A stretch of DNA of 64,000 nucleotides from Paramecium sonneborni. Its lineage: Eukaryota > Ciliophora > Oligohymenophorea > Peniculida > Parameciidae. The position numbers were made by a program, and so were the translations under genes. Of the stretch, positions 36,850 through 49,091 are shown in pieces; position 1 is the first letter of the stretch; each line of letters starts with the position of its first letter. The stretch is taken from the NCBI GenBank assembly GCA_905182985.1, contig CAJJDN010000001.1, positions 754,775-818,774 on the forward strand, given 5' to 3'. The notes under the pieces were generated by a model, which did no database searches, had not been told where the DNA came from, and was given only the letters and a program-made list of their open reading frames with translations.

Positions 36850-39800
36850 ATTACTTATCTAAGTTTTTTGTATATGATTCTACTTTAATAAGATTCAATT
36901 TCTATTTTATATCTGGAATTTCATAATGATGATGTAATTCATCATCAGAACTAACAGTTTCAAATTTACCAGATTCTGCAGAATTTAATGTGCCATACAC
37001 TTTTAAAATAGGAAATCTTTTTAAGGCTTCTTTATTATCTTAAGATTTTCCTTATTTAATTTTATTTTGAATTGTTGCTTTAATCAAATATTTATGCCTT
37101 TTCATAATATCACTTAATGTATCTGGAATCTATCCAAATATTATACCTATAACAAATTTACAAAAGCAATTAAAGATTAAAACAGATAAAAATACAAGAA
37201 TAAGTTCATAACCATATTATTTATTATATTATATTGTTACAACACCTGTATTATTTAATAAACAAAGCAAACTAATAATTTCTAGAAAATGATTCCAAAT
37301 TCCTAAAGAGCTTTCATTTTTTGGCCAAGGTCTTTATAAACAATTTAAAAAAGTGTTCTTTTTAACTTATATTTGCATTATATTAGAAATCCATAAAATA
37401 AAAAAGCTAAATGGAAATGTATATCCAAAAATACTTAAAAAAGAAATAAGAACAAATAACTCCATATAATCTTACATAGTTCCATATCTTTCAAAATCTT
37501 CAGAATAAGGTTATCTTGATGATTATTCTTCAACAAATTCCATTATATCATTTTCATTGTAATCATAGTTTTTTATTTGAAATTTTTTTAATTTATATAA
37601 AAAGACACCAAATTTTAAAAATTGTTTAAATAAAATTAAAATTACAATAGTTGAAAAATAATATTTAACATGCTTTTCACAATTTGTGATTGAACAATAT
37701 AAATTAAGAGGCTTATTCAAATAATCTAAAAATAAAAGTGGAGCTATATAAGAAAAAAATTAAAAAATGAATTTCTTTAAAACAAAGCTAGTTTCATATG
37801 CTTCTACAGTTTTATAATTCTCATACTCTGTTAATTATCCAGCAATTTTATCAAAAATCATATCTGCAATAGATTATGCAATAAAATTCATTGCTGCAGC
37901 AGATGTAACTTCTATAGTAGCTATATCGAATTATTAAAGTTCTTATGAATATTAATTATGCAATACAACAGTAAATGTAAATAAAGATACTATAATTCCA
38001 ATATAAAATAAGATAAAAATAAATAGTAAGGTTGAACTAATGATTGTTCTTTTCACATATTCACTAAATAATACTTCAATAGAATTTAATTGATCATTCA
38101 CTAAGGATCTAATATGCTTACCTTAAAATTTAGATCTTTAAACTTATTATTCATCTTTATTAGTTTAACCATATCTTAAATTAAAATACATCTATTTTTA
38201 TTTCCATAAATCTGTAAATATATTACTCCATTAAATTTACAAAAAAGCAAATATGATAGTAATCAAAATATAAAAATCGCTTTCATTATCCCATATAATC
38301 CATTAAATTAAGCTACAAGCAAGACCTGTAAAAGCTATTGGAGTAGTCATTTCAGTGAAATAACTCATAAAATAAAAATAGAGACCTATTTTTTCTCCAT
38401 AATATCCACAAATCAAATCACAAGGACTAATCCAAGGTTTTAAATAATCCAATTTCCATTCATCTATCAATTAAAATGGCTTCTTTTTAAAAAATCTTGT
38501 GTCCAAAGTTATTTAAGCTTATATGTTACTGCATTATCCAAATAATTCATAATGATCATTTAAACAAAATATCTATCTAATTATACCTAATTAATGTAAC
38601 ATACTAAGGTCTAATTCTTAAGATACCTTCTAATAAACTAATTTTAATCTTTCTTAAGATGAAAATAATGAAATCTGATTGTTTTCATTTTTTACATATT
38701 TTCTCCAGCTTAATTCTTATTTTGCTTGATAAGTTTTTGTATTTTCTTTATTTGGCATTTAATAAGGGTGATACATATCAAAAGGTGGTATTTCTGATCT
38801 TTACCATAAATTATATAATTTTAGTTACTCTCCATTTGCCACTTACAATGCCTCTTAAAATGAAAAAAGGTAATTTAATGATACTGATTCCTTTTTTAAT
38901 AATTTTAATGCCTTAACCTTTGGAATTTATAATGAGAATTAAAAATTTGAAAATTCATCCATAACTCTTTCTGCTTATTTCTCAATTTAATTTATCATTT
39001 CCAAGTGTTCATAATTTATAGGCTCATTTAAATTTTAATAATTAAGATTTTATATTTCTTTATCCTATAAATTTCTTTTCTAATAAATTTAAAGAGGAGT
39101 TATTTATTTATTTATTAAAGTAGCTAATTCATTATCAATTAATTAATTTTATCTAAATTATCTAATACATTTTTCTAAGTGAGTCAAATATTTATGATAA
39201 GCTATCCATTCTTCATCAGTAGGTCCATCATCTTTCTCACTAAAATCCAATTTACCATATTCAAATAGTTATGAATTGATTGAACTTTAATTAGTTTCTC
39301 TTGCTATTCGCTTGAAATTAATTTGCTGAATTAATTTTATCATTTATGGTCTTAAATATAAAAATAAATCTGAAACATCATAATCCTAAGGTTTCCATAA
39401 TCTATTATTTATTCTTAAGGGTCTAAATGATTTATCAACAGGCTCTAAAGAAAATAAATCTATAAACCAAAAATTTAATGGCTTCAATACATGGCTTTAA
39501 TCAGCAACTATTTTTAGATTAGAATCCTACATATTTAACATAATAAAAATCTTGTGGCCTTCACTAGAAATAAATGATTATATTTTAAAGCCTACTTTAT
39601 TTAATTTTATGATCAAAGCATTTCTAATTAATGTAGAAACATCTTGAGTTGGAAACCCTGTTCTTAACCATAAATCATTTTAATTTTCCAAATATTAACC
39701 ACTTCTCCATTTTCTTAAGGAAGTCTATTTTAATTCTTTATAATTTAATGTTAGACAATCCATTATATTTCCATGAATATCCTTTTAAAGCAAAGTATGA

Positions 39801-40467
39801 AACGATTTCTCTAATTAAGATACGTAGTTCTTAATTATTTCTATCTAATTATGTTTAAGTACCATTTTTATCAATCTGATTATACCTAATGTCAGATTTG
39901 TCTGCTAATAAAATTTGTTATTGGTAATCTTTATCTCTAATGTTTCTTTATTCTTGATTATCTTCGGTTAAAAGAACGGTCGGGTCCTTTTTTTGATGAT
40001 AATATGGATCATATACAGGCAAATTAAAATATATTGACTCGATCGCTTTCAATAACAGTAAATCATCGAGTGATTTTTAATTAATTCTTAATCCTGATTG
40101 GAGGAATTCAAATAGTTCGATGCTTGTACCCACCAAATATTAATTTTGATTCTCATTCTTGTATTTATAGTCTGGGTTTATTAGACTAAATAAATAATGA
40201 TTAGTAATGAAACCTAATTACGCAGTCAGGAAATATTTCAATATCTTCACTAAGATTTTTTTTGAAATTCATTAAATTGCAATTATAATTGAAATCCTCC
40301 TCTTCTTCTAATTCAAATCCTAATAATGTTTTTATAAAGGTTTTGTAGATTTCTAGGGGTTTCTATAATACTTCGCATTTTTTATCAAATCTTGACTTCT
40401 TAGGCACAATCATAGTCGATTTTTTTTTCAAGTAATCTTTTCTTTAGTAAGCATCTTGGGATGACAT
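36850..40467 (-). CDS. Anoctamin / TMEM16 family membrane protein
   Basis: ATG 40465-40467 (MSSQDAYQRKDYLKKKST). After a cytosolic N-terminal domain (GFPTQDVSTLIRNALI, then YGEKIGLYFYFMSYF) come about ten membrane helices with the family hallmarks HYELFGQC, ISPCDLICGYYGEKIG, LNSIEVLFSEYVKRT, AAAMNFIAQSIADMIFDKIA and GQLTEYENYKTVEAYETSF. Near the C-terminus are YSEDFERYGTMQDYMELF, SIFGYTFPFSFLFYGF and IGIIFGQIPDTLSDIMKR. Anoctamins are calcium-activated lipid scramblases or ion channels. Acidic residues of the Ca-binding helices appear partly conserved (ATIEVTSAAA, DFERYGTMQDYMELF). An intron of about 40 nt near 39640 is needed. The exact stop is unresolved because the frame stays open after HHHYEIPDIKQKLNLI. 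Confidence 0.88.
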
Positions 40468-40962
40468 GAAAATTTATAAAATTTATATTATAATTTAATT
40501 TACTTTTTTCATTTTTTATTAAATTTTCTTCTGGTTCTGATCTTTCTTCATTATTTCTTGATTATTTTTTTCAATATTTTAAATTTAACCTTTATCTTTT
40601 TTAAATGAATCAATATTATTTGATTGTTTTTATTTAAAATACTTTTTTCTGAGTTTTGATTAAAGTTGTTCATTAAACGAGAAATAGATCATATTTAGAA
40701 TTATTGTATATTTGTTTATGTTTGTATTATGTTTGCATGAATTAAATTTAAATAATTTTAATTTATACTTAATTTTACTTAAATGATGCTCAAAGAATTA
40801 AAAGCTTTTAATCATAATAAAAAATTAATAATTCATAGTAATAAATAACTATTGACAAAATATCTTTGATAATCGTTTTTTAGTATAAATACTCACAAAG
40901 TTATAGAGTAAATTTTCAAATATTATTAAAATATTATTCCCTTACATTGTCTTACTCAAGGA
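40468..40962. other. Intergenic region between divergent genes
   Basis: About 500 bp of AT-rich sequence between divergent starts of the anoctamin and a Myb gene. Probable promoters. Nothing else seen. Confidence 0.5.
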
Positions 40963-41655
40963 ATGATGAATGAAAATGCATAAGATGTCTATTAAGGTAT
41001 AAAAAGAATAATTTTTTTCAAGAGATTAATGAATCACAAGACTTTTTCTTAGAACAGTAAAAGATGTCCATTTTTTAACAGGAAAGCGTGGATAATTATT
41101 CATAGATTTGTATAATACTTTATCATATCTAAGTAGCTGCTCCTAATAATATTTTTGATGAAATCAAATCTGGATTAGATAATCTTTATTCTAATGAATA
41201 ACCAGTTTAAGGGTAAAAGAAACCAAGAAAAAAGAGAAAAAAATAGTTGAATTACGATAAGAAAAGGAAAAGAAGATAATCAAACAAATAGGTATGAATA
41301 AATGTAAATTATGTAGATAACAAAAATTTAGAAAACAAATCCCTTCTCTTTCTAAGAAGACAAAGCTATATTGCTTTATGTATTATATTTTGGCCCTAAA
41401 TTCATGAAAATTGCTAAATTTTTCCCCACAAAAACTATTAGCATGGTCAAGAATAGATATTATAAATGTTTACGCTATAGATGGGATTCTGTGTTAGGAG
41501 AGTATATATAAATATTACTTAGATCTTACGGTTATCTAAATTAACAAGAGTACCAAACTTACGAAGGAAACTAAAATAATGGTAAAGATGAAACTTAAAG
41601 TTTCAGAAATCAAAATTTAAATGATTTGTTCTTATTTTAGAGCTCTGACTTGTGA
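40963..41655 (+). CDS. Small Myb/SANT-domain protein
   Basis: ATG 40963 (MMNENAQDVYQEINESQDFF), TGA 41653-41655. Introns of 26, 24, 25 and 21 nt give exactly 199 codons. Acidic N-terminus, then a strongly basic stretch (QKKPRKKRKKQQ, KRKRRQSNKQ) likely to be a nuclear localisation signal. One Myb/SANT repeat follows: FSFQEDKAILLYVLYFGPKF, FFPTKTISMVKNRYYKCLRY and RWDSVLG, with an intron right after LG as in its two paralogs. Presumed sequence-specific DNA-binding protein. The Asn/Gln-rich tail is short. Its 3' flank overlaps the start of the 1091-bp duplicated segment. Confidence 0.8.
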
Positions 41656-41661
41656 ATATTT

Positions 41662-42752
41662 ATTTATTATTTGAAATACATTTCCATAAAATAATTGTTC
41701 AGTCATCATTATTTAAAAAGTCATGTAAAAATATTATACTATAACAAAGAATATTTTAACACTTGAAAAATAATGAGAGTAAGTTAATGTAACATTTAAA
41801 GACATTTTATAATTAGTGAATCCATATTCGGCTATTTTAAACTTATTTTACCGCGTAAAGAAATATGAAATTTATTTAATATAAAAAATAACTTCTTAGA
41901 ATTATAGAATCATTATAGTCTAAAAAAGCTATGATCAAGAATGATCAAACATTATAAATGTAATTTTTTTGCTCTTTTTTAATTTTTTTTCAAAGCGTTT
42001 TTTCACTTAATTTTTATAGTACCTTGTCTATTTTCTATATTTATAGGTGAAATTTCAAAACTCATTTTGTCATTTCCTTGATATTGATCTAGGGATTAGG
42101 ATTTCTTATACTTCTTGTAAATTTAATTAACTCTATTAATTATTACGGATAAATAAATAAAGAAGCTACTTAAAAATATATCAAATAATTACCAAATATA
42201 AATATTTTTATGAGAATAATATTTAGAGTTAAATGGTTAATTTTTGAATATTTAAAATCTATTTTCAAATTAAAAGTTTTATAAATTCTTCAATTATTCA
42301 CATAAACAATATAAAACAAAATTTTTAAAGGAAAAAAAAACCAATAAATTTAATTACATAAAACTCTGTATTATCACTTAAATTAAAATATTTTTCCTCA
42401 ATATATTTTCTCAAAAAATAAAGGAGATTCTTAATTATGTCAAAAAATTTGTATATATAAAAAAGAAAACAATATTTAACTTTAATTATCAATATTGGAA
42501 AAATTCTTCAATCTTTATCTTTTAGCTAAAAAAATGGCAAATATTTACTTAAATATAATTTTTAAATAAATAAAGATGTTTATTTAGGATCATTTTAGGA
42601 TCTATAATTTTTTAAAATTATTAAAGTAATTGAAAGATGAATAATTTCACTAAAATAAATTTTAATCTATGATATATATCTACTTTAATTGTTTTGCTTT
42701 AAAAAATTATATATAATAGAAATATTTATAAAATAAACTCTCTATTTAGGTA
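41662..42752. repeat. Direct duplication, first copy (1091 bp), non-coding
   Basis: From ATTTATTATTTGAAATAC at 41662 to GGTA at 42752. Repeated at 42754-43844 after a single N. Apart from the first few bases near the Myb gene stop, the content is AT-rich without gene signal. Interpreted as an unmerged contig overlap. Confidence 0.9.
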
Positions 42753-42753
42753 N
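42753..42753. other. Single-N assembly junction
   Basis: One ambiguous base between two identical 1091-bp segments. Scaffold join. Confidence 0.9.
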
Positions 42754-43844
42754 ATTTATTATTTGAAATACATTTCCATAAAATAATTGTTCAGTCATCA
42801 TTATTTAAAAAGTCATGTAAAAATATTATACTATAACAAAGAATATTTTAACACTTGAAAAATAATGAGAGTAAGTTAATGTAACATTTAAAGACATTTT
42901 ATAATTAGTGAATCCATATTCGGCTATTTTAAACTTATTTTACCGCGTAAAGAAATATGAAATTTATTTAATATAAAAAATAACTTCTTAGAATTATAGA
43001 ATCATTATAGTCTAAAAAAGCTATGATCAAGAATGATCAAACATTATAAATGTAATTTTTTTGCTCTTTTTTAATTTTTTTTCAAAGCGTTTTTTCACTT
43101 AATTTTTATAGTACCTTGTCTATTTTCTATATTTATAGGTGAAATTTCAAAACTCATTTTGTCATTTCCTTGATATTGATCTAGGGATTAGGATTTCTTA
43201 TACTTCTTGTAAATTTAATTAACTCTATTAATTATTACGGATAAATAAATAAAGAAGCTACTTAAAAATATATCAAATAATTACCAAATATAAATATTTT
43301 TATGAGAATAATATTTAGAGTTAAATGGTTAATTTTTGAATATTTAAAATCTATTTTCAAATTAAAAGTTTTATAAATTCTTCAATTATTCACATAAACA
43401 ATATAAAACAAAATTTTTAAAGGAAAAAAAAACCAATAAATTTAATTACATAAAACTCTGTATTATCACTTAAATTAAAATATTTTTCCTCAATATATTT
43501 TCTCAAAAAATAAAGGAGATTCTTAATTATGTCAAAAAATTTGTATATATAAAAAAGAAAACAATATTTAACTTTAATTATCAATATTGGAAAAATTCTT
43601 CAATCTTTATCTTTTAGCTAAAAAAATGGCAAATATTTACTTAAATATAATTTTTAAATAAATAAAGATGTTTATTTAGGATCATTTTAGGATCTATAAT
43701 TTTTTAAAATTATTAAAGTAATTGAAAGATGAATAATTTCACTAAAATAAATTTTAATCTATGATATATATCTACTTTAATTGTTTTGCTTTAAAAAATT
43801 ATATATAATAGAAATATTTATAAAATAAACTCTCTATTTAGGTA
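42754..43844. repeat. Direct duplication, second copy (1091 bp)
   Basis: Second copy of 41662-42752, offset by 1092 bases. Continues into unique sequence at 43845. Confidence 0.9.
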
Positions 43845-44557
43845 AGGTGAAAAATTTAGATTTTTTGTAAATATAATAGATTGTTTATCTTTTTAAAAAT
43901 AAATGAAATATTAGGTTCTACATTTTGAATTTTAATAAGAATAATTAATTGTATATTAATATTATAACATGATTAAAGAGAACATGAATAATTAATGTAA
44001 ATCAAAGATATTGTAAGCTAAAATATATAAAAATGAATAAAAAATTCCAATTTAGAAAAATGTACGTAAGAATAAAGACTAAAAAAATAATAAAGCTTTG
44101 GAAGGGATGAACATTTGAAGTTTTAAGTTTTACAATATGATAGATAATTTTTAAAATTTGAAAAATAGTTTAAAAAAGAAGTTTAACTAAAGATTTGATT
44201 TGAATATTTATAAGATTTTGATTAGAATATAGAGAAATAGAGAAAACGCATAAAATAAATGAAGAAAGAATGGATATAAGTTTAGATAGGAATATTATTA
44301 AGAATGTAAATGTGTATATTTTAGAAAATGATTAAATGAAAAGATAGTAAAAATTGGATATTTAGAGAGTGAATGAAATATTGATTATGAATATTTATCT
44401 ATTTATCTATCTATTAATTTAAATTAGTTTATAATAATGAAGTGATTAGAGATTTAATAGATAAGATAATGATAGTGAGATTGTGTTGAGGAAACAAAGA
44501 AAAGAAAGTTATGAAATGAATAAATGTTTATATGATGTACTTTATAAATGGAATTTG
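43845..44557. other. Region with fragmentary coding-like sequence, no gene resolved
   Basis: On the plus strand, short Gln-code stretches look protein-like, for example GRDEHLKFQVLQYDRQFLKF and EKQFKKEVQLK, then after a TGA FEYLQDFDQNIEKQRKRI. I could not find a start or introns that join them, and purine-rich sequence makes such stretches easy to get by chance. Possibly a decayed gene. A run of (ATCT)-like units occurs near 44398-44416. Confidence 0.3.
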
Positions 44558-46894
44558 TCAGAACATGTAAATAAAGACTATGAAAAGGATGCCGATTAAT
44601 TGACTGTAGCAATATGAGCAAGTTCCATTATCTTTTTCAGGATTCCAAAAAGCTGTACCTCCTGATGAAGCATAGCAATTAGATGAAGTTAAACTTGAAA
44701 GGTTGGATGCAGGATTGCATTCTGTTCCTTCTAATTAACATATCTTAACTTCATAATTTTGATTTGGGGTATTTAAATAGTAATTACAATTATTAGTCTA
44801 AGCATATAAGCTAGAACAATTATATGCAGTGCAAGAAGAATTTGAAGCTTACCAAAAACAGGTATTAAGTACTAATGAACATTAAGCTTCAGTTGTAATC
44901 ATGTTACAATAACTGATACCTGTACATGTTGATTCATTTTAATTCCATTGACATATTCCATCAGTACCAACAGAACCAAAACATTAATAAAATGTTGAAA
45001 AATCACTACAGGAATTAGGGGTTGATGAACAAGTACCATTATTGATACCTCCACATAGAATAGATTAACTTAAGCATTCTTATTATGTATTTGCTTTTAA
45101 AGTAGCACAAGTTGTACTAGCTGAACTAATACTTTGACAACTTGCTTAATTATTTGTCATACTCCAATAACAATATTTACTCATAACACATGAACCTTAG
45201 CTTGTTAATTAAGCACAAGTTTATTATTGACATTTTGTAGTAGCAGTAGAATTCCAGAAACATTTTGGAGAAGATAATGCACAATCTGTATAATTGATTA
45301 AATCAGAGCATTAGCAACTAGATTTGACATTCAATACGCTGGAATAATGACAAGGTAAACATAATCCTTTTGAAGCAGTTGATGGTTCACTCCAATGATG
45401 AGTTCTTCCTGTTGAATTAAAGCATGTATTAATATCATAGTCGAATGAATTATCATAAGCATAACATTATTTTGTATCAGGATTCCAAGTACAAATGTTT
45501 ATAACATTAACACTTAAATTATTTTAAACAAAAGTACAACTTTCTTTAGTTTGAAAGTCAGAACATTATCGTTATTAACATGTATTTGATTTGGTATTCC
45601 AGATACAAGTATTTATGAATTAATTACACTATGATCTTGGAGTTAAGCCAGTACATGAAGTCAAAGCTTAACATGCTTTTGATGAAGTACTATATGTACA
45701 AAATCCATCACTACCAATTGAATTATAACAAATATTAGCTTCTTTAATTTCGGAACATGTCTATAAAGATTATTGATTTAAGCAGGTTTTTCCATTTGAT
45801 CCAGGACAAAAATTTGATTAATAAAAGCAGGCAAAAGAAGTTGAACCTACAATTGCATTACAACTAGTATAAGGTGTACAGGCATTAGGATTAGCTGATG
45901 TATTCCAATAACAACCTTATATTTATGCACAAGTCTATTAGCTGGTAATATTTAAACATTGGTTTTATTAACAATAAGCAGCCGAAGTAGCTGTAGCAGG
46001 TACCCATTAACAATTTGGAGAACTTATACATTCTTGTGGTTAATATAACTGTTTGCATTCACATTAATTACGATATATCTATTTTTTTGAATTACATTCT
46101 GCACATTATCCTAATCCTGGAGTAGTGGAATTAGATGACCATCTATAAACATTATTAGTATTTGTTGCGCAATTTGATATTGATAATTAATCTACTGTTG
46201 CAGTTGTACAAGTACCATTAGTAATAGTACTATTATTAGGAATCCATTAACATGGTTATATTGCAGAACCACCCTTTGGATTTTAATATGCATAAGTACA
46301 AGTATTTGAACTGTTATAATTAGAACATTATTAAACAACACATGCTTAACCTGTCCAATAGCAAGCATTATTTAACATTTAACATTAAGCCAAAGATTAT
46401 AATACTCCACAACTTGTTACTACTTAACATGATTATCCATTCCAATAACATAGACCTTCTTCTGCTAATGTTAAAGTTTATCCTGATTAACATTATTCTG
46501 AGCTTAATGTACTGCAAGAAAATCCTGCTGATATACATTATGATTTTGTTAAATTTGATTACACACAATTTGCATTAGCTTGTTAGCATGTTTGACCAGT
46601 AGATAGCTGAATATCATTACAGTTGTTCATTTCGAAGCAGAATTATTATCCTGATTATCCTGGTTAGTAGTAACAGTTTTCACTTTTTTGGCATGTTGGC
46701 TAATTCTAGGATGAGCATGGTTTTGGCTAACAATATCCATTCGTTGCGCTTATTGGATTCCATTCGCAATTAGGCCTATTATTGCAATCATTCTCATTTA
46801 TCATTTATTAGCATGAACATTAAACGTGAGGAACAAGTAGTGCATACCCTAATACACTAAATGCCACTAGTATTAACAACATTTAGATCTTCAT
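44558..46894 (-). CDS. Cysteine-rich secreted/surface protein (surface-antigen-like)
   Basis: ATG 46892-46894, TGA 44558-44560, one uninterrupted frame of 779 codons. Signal peptide (MKIQMLLILVAFSVLGYALL), then a long array of cysteine-rich repeats with many C-x-W/C-x-Y spacings (NCEWNPISATNGYC, CYWNSTTATTKC, CVMSKYCYW). The C-terminus is hydrophobic (LIGILFIVFIYMF), consistent with a GPI-anchor signal or a membrane tail. The periodic cysteine pattern resembles Paramecium surface (immobilisation) antigens, although it is much smaller than a classical i-antigen, so 'mini-antigen' or related PSA-repeat protein is the safer label. Intron-free, unlike most neighbours. Expected on the outer cell or ciliary surface. 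Confidence 0.78.
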
Positions 46895-47978
46895 TTTTTT
46901 TTGTTTATTTAATATTAATCTGCAAATCATTTCATTCCACCATTTGAATTGCTAAAATACGATTGTATCATTTTTTTCTATTATTCTTTTCAAACCTATT
47001 CTATGTTATACATTTCTACACCACAACTATTTTTCTTAATCATTTCATCAACCCAAATGATGTCATTCTATATTAAATATTTAAGACATTATTAATTTAT
47101 AGAAAAGCCACCATCAAATAGTGGCATAGTTTTTATATCTATTTAAAAATAAAGATAAATATCAATTCATATATATTTTTTCTAAACTTTTTATGATATT
47201 TACGTGAGCATAGCTCCTTACATCTAAAATTTATTTATTCTATAATTATATTTTTTTTTGATAAAATATGATAAATTTAATCAAAAATTAGCCATCTCTT
47301 TTAATAGCATCTATTCTTTTTAAAATAATCAATATCCAATGATCAGCTATTTTTCATTTGATTAATAGAAAAATTCATATTTCTTAATTAATTAATTCAA
47401 TAAAATTAAAAGTATTATATTTCATTGATTATTCAAAAAAATACTTTGATTTTCTTTTTTTTATTTGATGAATTTTAGGAATAATTTAAGTCCTACTCTA
47501 CTCAAATATATGAAAAATTAGTAATAATCATAACACCCTCTAATACTGTATTTCAACTAATATTAAAATTGAAATATGCTTTAATATCTAAATGGTAGAG
47601 CAGATTTTTAAGATTAATTCTTAATTTTGTTTAAATTCAATTTTTTTTGTTTCCTTTGGCATACTTTCAATTCATAATTTATAAATTTTATTCTTCCTCT
47701 ACAAAAAATAAAATTGTTTACCATATTAAAAAATAAAATAAGAAATACTTATTGACATTTCCATTTTAATGTATTTTTATCATACTATTTAATTTATATA
47801 AATTCTCTTCTAAAAGTTATATATAATCAATTTAATTAATCAATAATTATTACTAACTGAATAGAGTTGACAAAAATTAATAATCGGTAATTTTTTTTAA
47901 ATTGAAACTGTCATCCCCAACAAAGTTTGTGGTATAAATACTTTTAACAAATATTACTTAATTTTATTTATAATTGAG
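46895..47978. other. AT-rich intergenic region
   Basis: About 1.1 kb between divergent genes. A/T runs only, no gene recognised. Confidence 0.5.
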
Positions 47979-48576
47979 ATGTAATAAACAAAATCTTATG
48001 ATGAAATTTCGTAAGCTCGATATTAAGAAGAAATAGGTGATACATCTAATGAAAATTTACCAATTCTCATTCATCTAGATGATCCTCTACCATCCTAAAC
48101 AGATTTTTTAGATTTATTTCTGTAAACTCTTCCAAAAACAAAAAAAAAAATCGCAAGAAGAAAAAAATGTGATTTTCACACTAAGAAAAGAAAAAAAGTG
48201 AACAAAAAAAAACTAATTTTTGAAAAACATACTCCATTTACTATAGAGGAAGATGAAAAAATCCTCAATCTTGTAATAGAACATGGTCCAAGATTTTAAA
48301 TAATTTCTTAGTTTTTTTTGGATAGAAGTTAAAATGCCGTAAAAAATCGATATTATAAGTTTTTACGATACAATTGGGACTTAATACTTGGAGAGTAAGT
48401 TTTCTCATTTATTAAATAGTCATTATCAACACCTTAATTATATTAATGAAGATGAGAATGCTTAACATCAAATAAATTAGGATTTAACAAATTTTTTGGA
48501 AAGCATGAATTTTTATCCAGAAGTTACAAACATTATAAGAAACTTCATTACTTAAGTGGATAATCATTTTAGATGA
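47979..48576 (+). CDS. Small Myb/SANT-domain protein
   Basis: ATG 47979 (MQQTKSYDEISQARYQEEIG), TGA 48574-48576. One 25-nt intron (GTAAGTTTTCTCATTTATTAAATAG) leaves 191 codons. Basic stretch (KTKKKIARRKK, KKRKKVNKKK) before the domain: FTIEEDEKILNLVIEHGPRF, FFLDRSQNAVKNRYYKFLRY and NWDLILG, then an intron. Acidic, Asn-rich tail (NEDENAQHQINQDLTNFLES). Third member of the local Myb family. The start at ATG-TAA-TAA reads Met-Gln-Gln. A second ATG pair at 48000 is in a frame that does not lead to the domain. Confidence 0.8.
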
Positions 48577-49091
48577 AATATGAGCTTTATATATTTGTGT
48601 TAATCACGTGTTGAATAAATGATTATGAGTAAAATAATATTTCAATATATAAAAAAAGTAAAGAAACGCATTCAGAATAGTTTGCATTATCGATAAGTTA
48701 TATACAATTTATAATTATTTTGTTAATAATGCTTTCTTTTTCAATTTAGAAGTTGAAGAGGAGTTGTAATACTTTTTTACAATAAGAGAAACTGAACTTA
48801 TGAGAAAGCTATTTTTAAATATTATAATTTTATCATAACATAATATTTTGAGTAAAAAAGAAAGATTTGATAGATTTAATTGAGCTGATTGTTTTTAATT
48901 GGAAAATTATTTGAGCTAAATCTATTAGAACAAACACTGAATTAATATATTTTATGATTAGCTTTTTGTATTAAATTATTACTAGAAAAAAATTAAATTA
49001 ATTAAATGAAGAAAATGTAAAATAAATTAATCTAAAATAAAATTTAAAATTTATATTAATTAATAGATAGTGGTGCATAATTAAATAAAAA
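48577..49091. other. AT-rich intergenic region
   Basis: About 515 bp between convergent genes. No signal recognised. Confidence 0.5.

Noticed and set aside
38659..38916. Plus-strand hydrophobic frame
   Set aside because: Antisense of the anoctamin gene, whose motifs are unambiguous on the minus strand.
46342..46578. Overlapping open frames on both strands
   Set aside because: Both are shadows of the cysteine-rich surface-antigen-like gene, which reads through with TAA/TAG = Gln.
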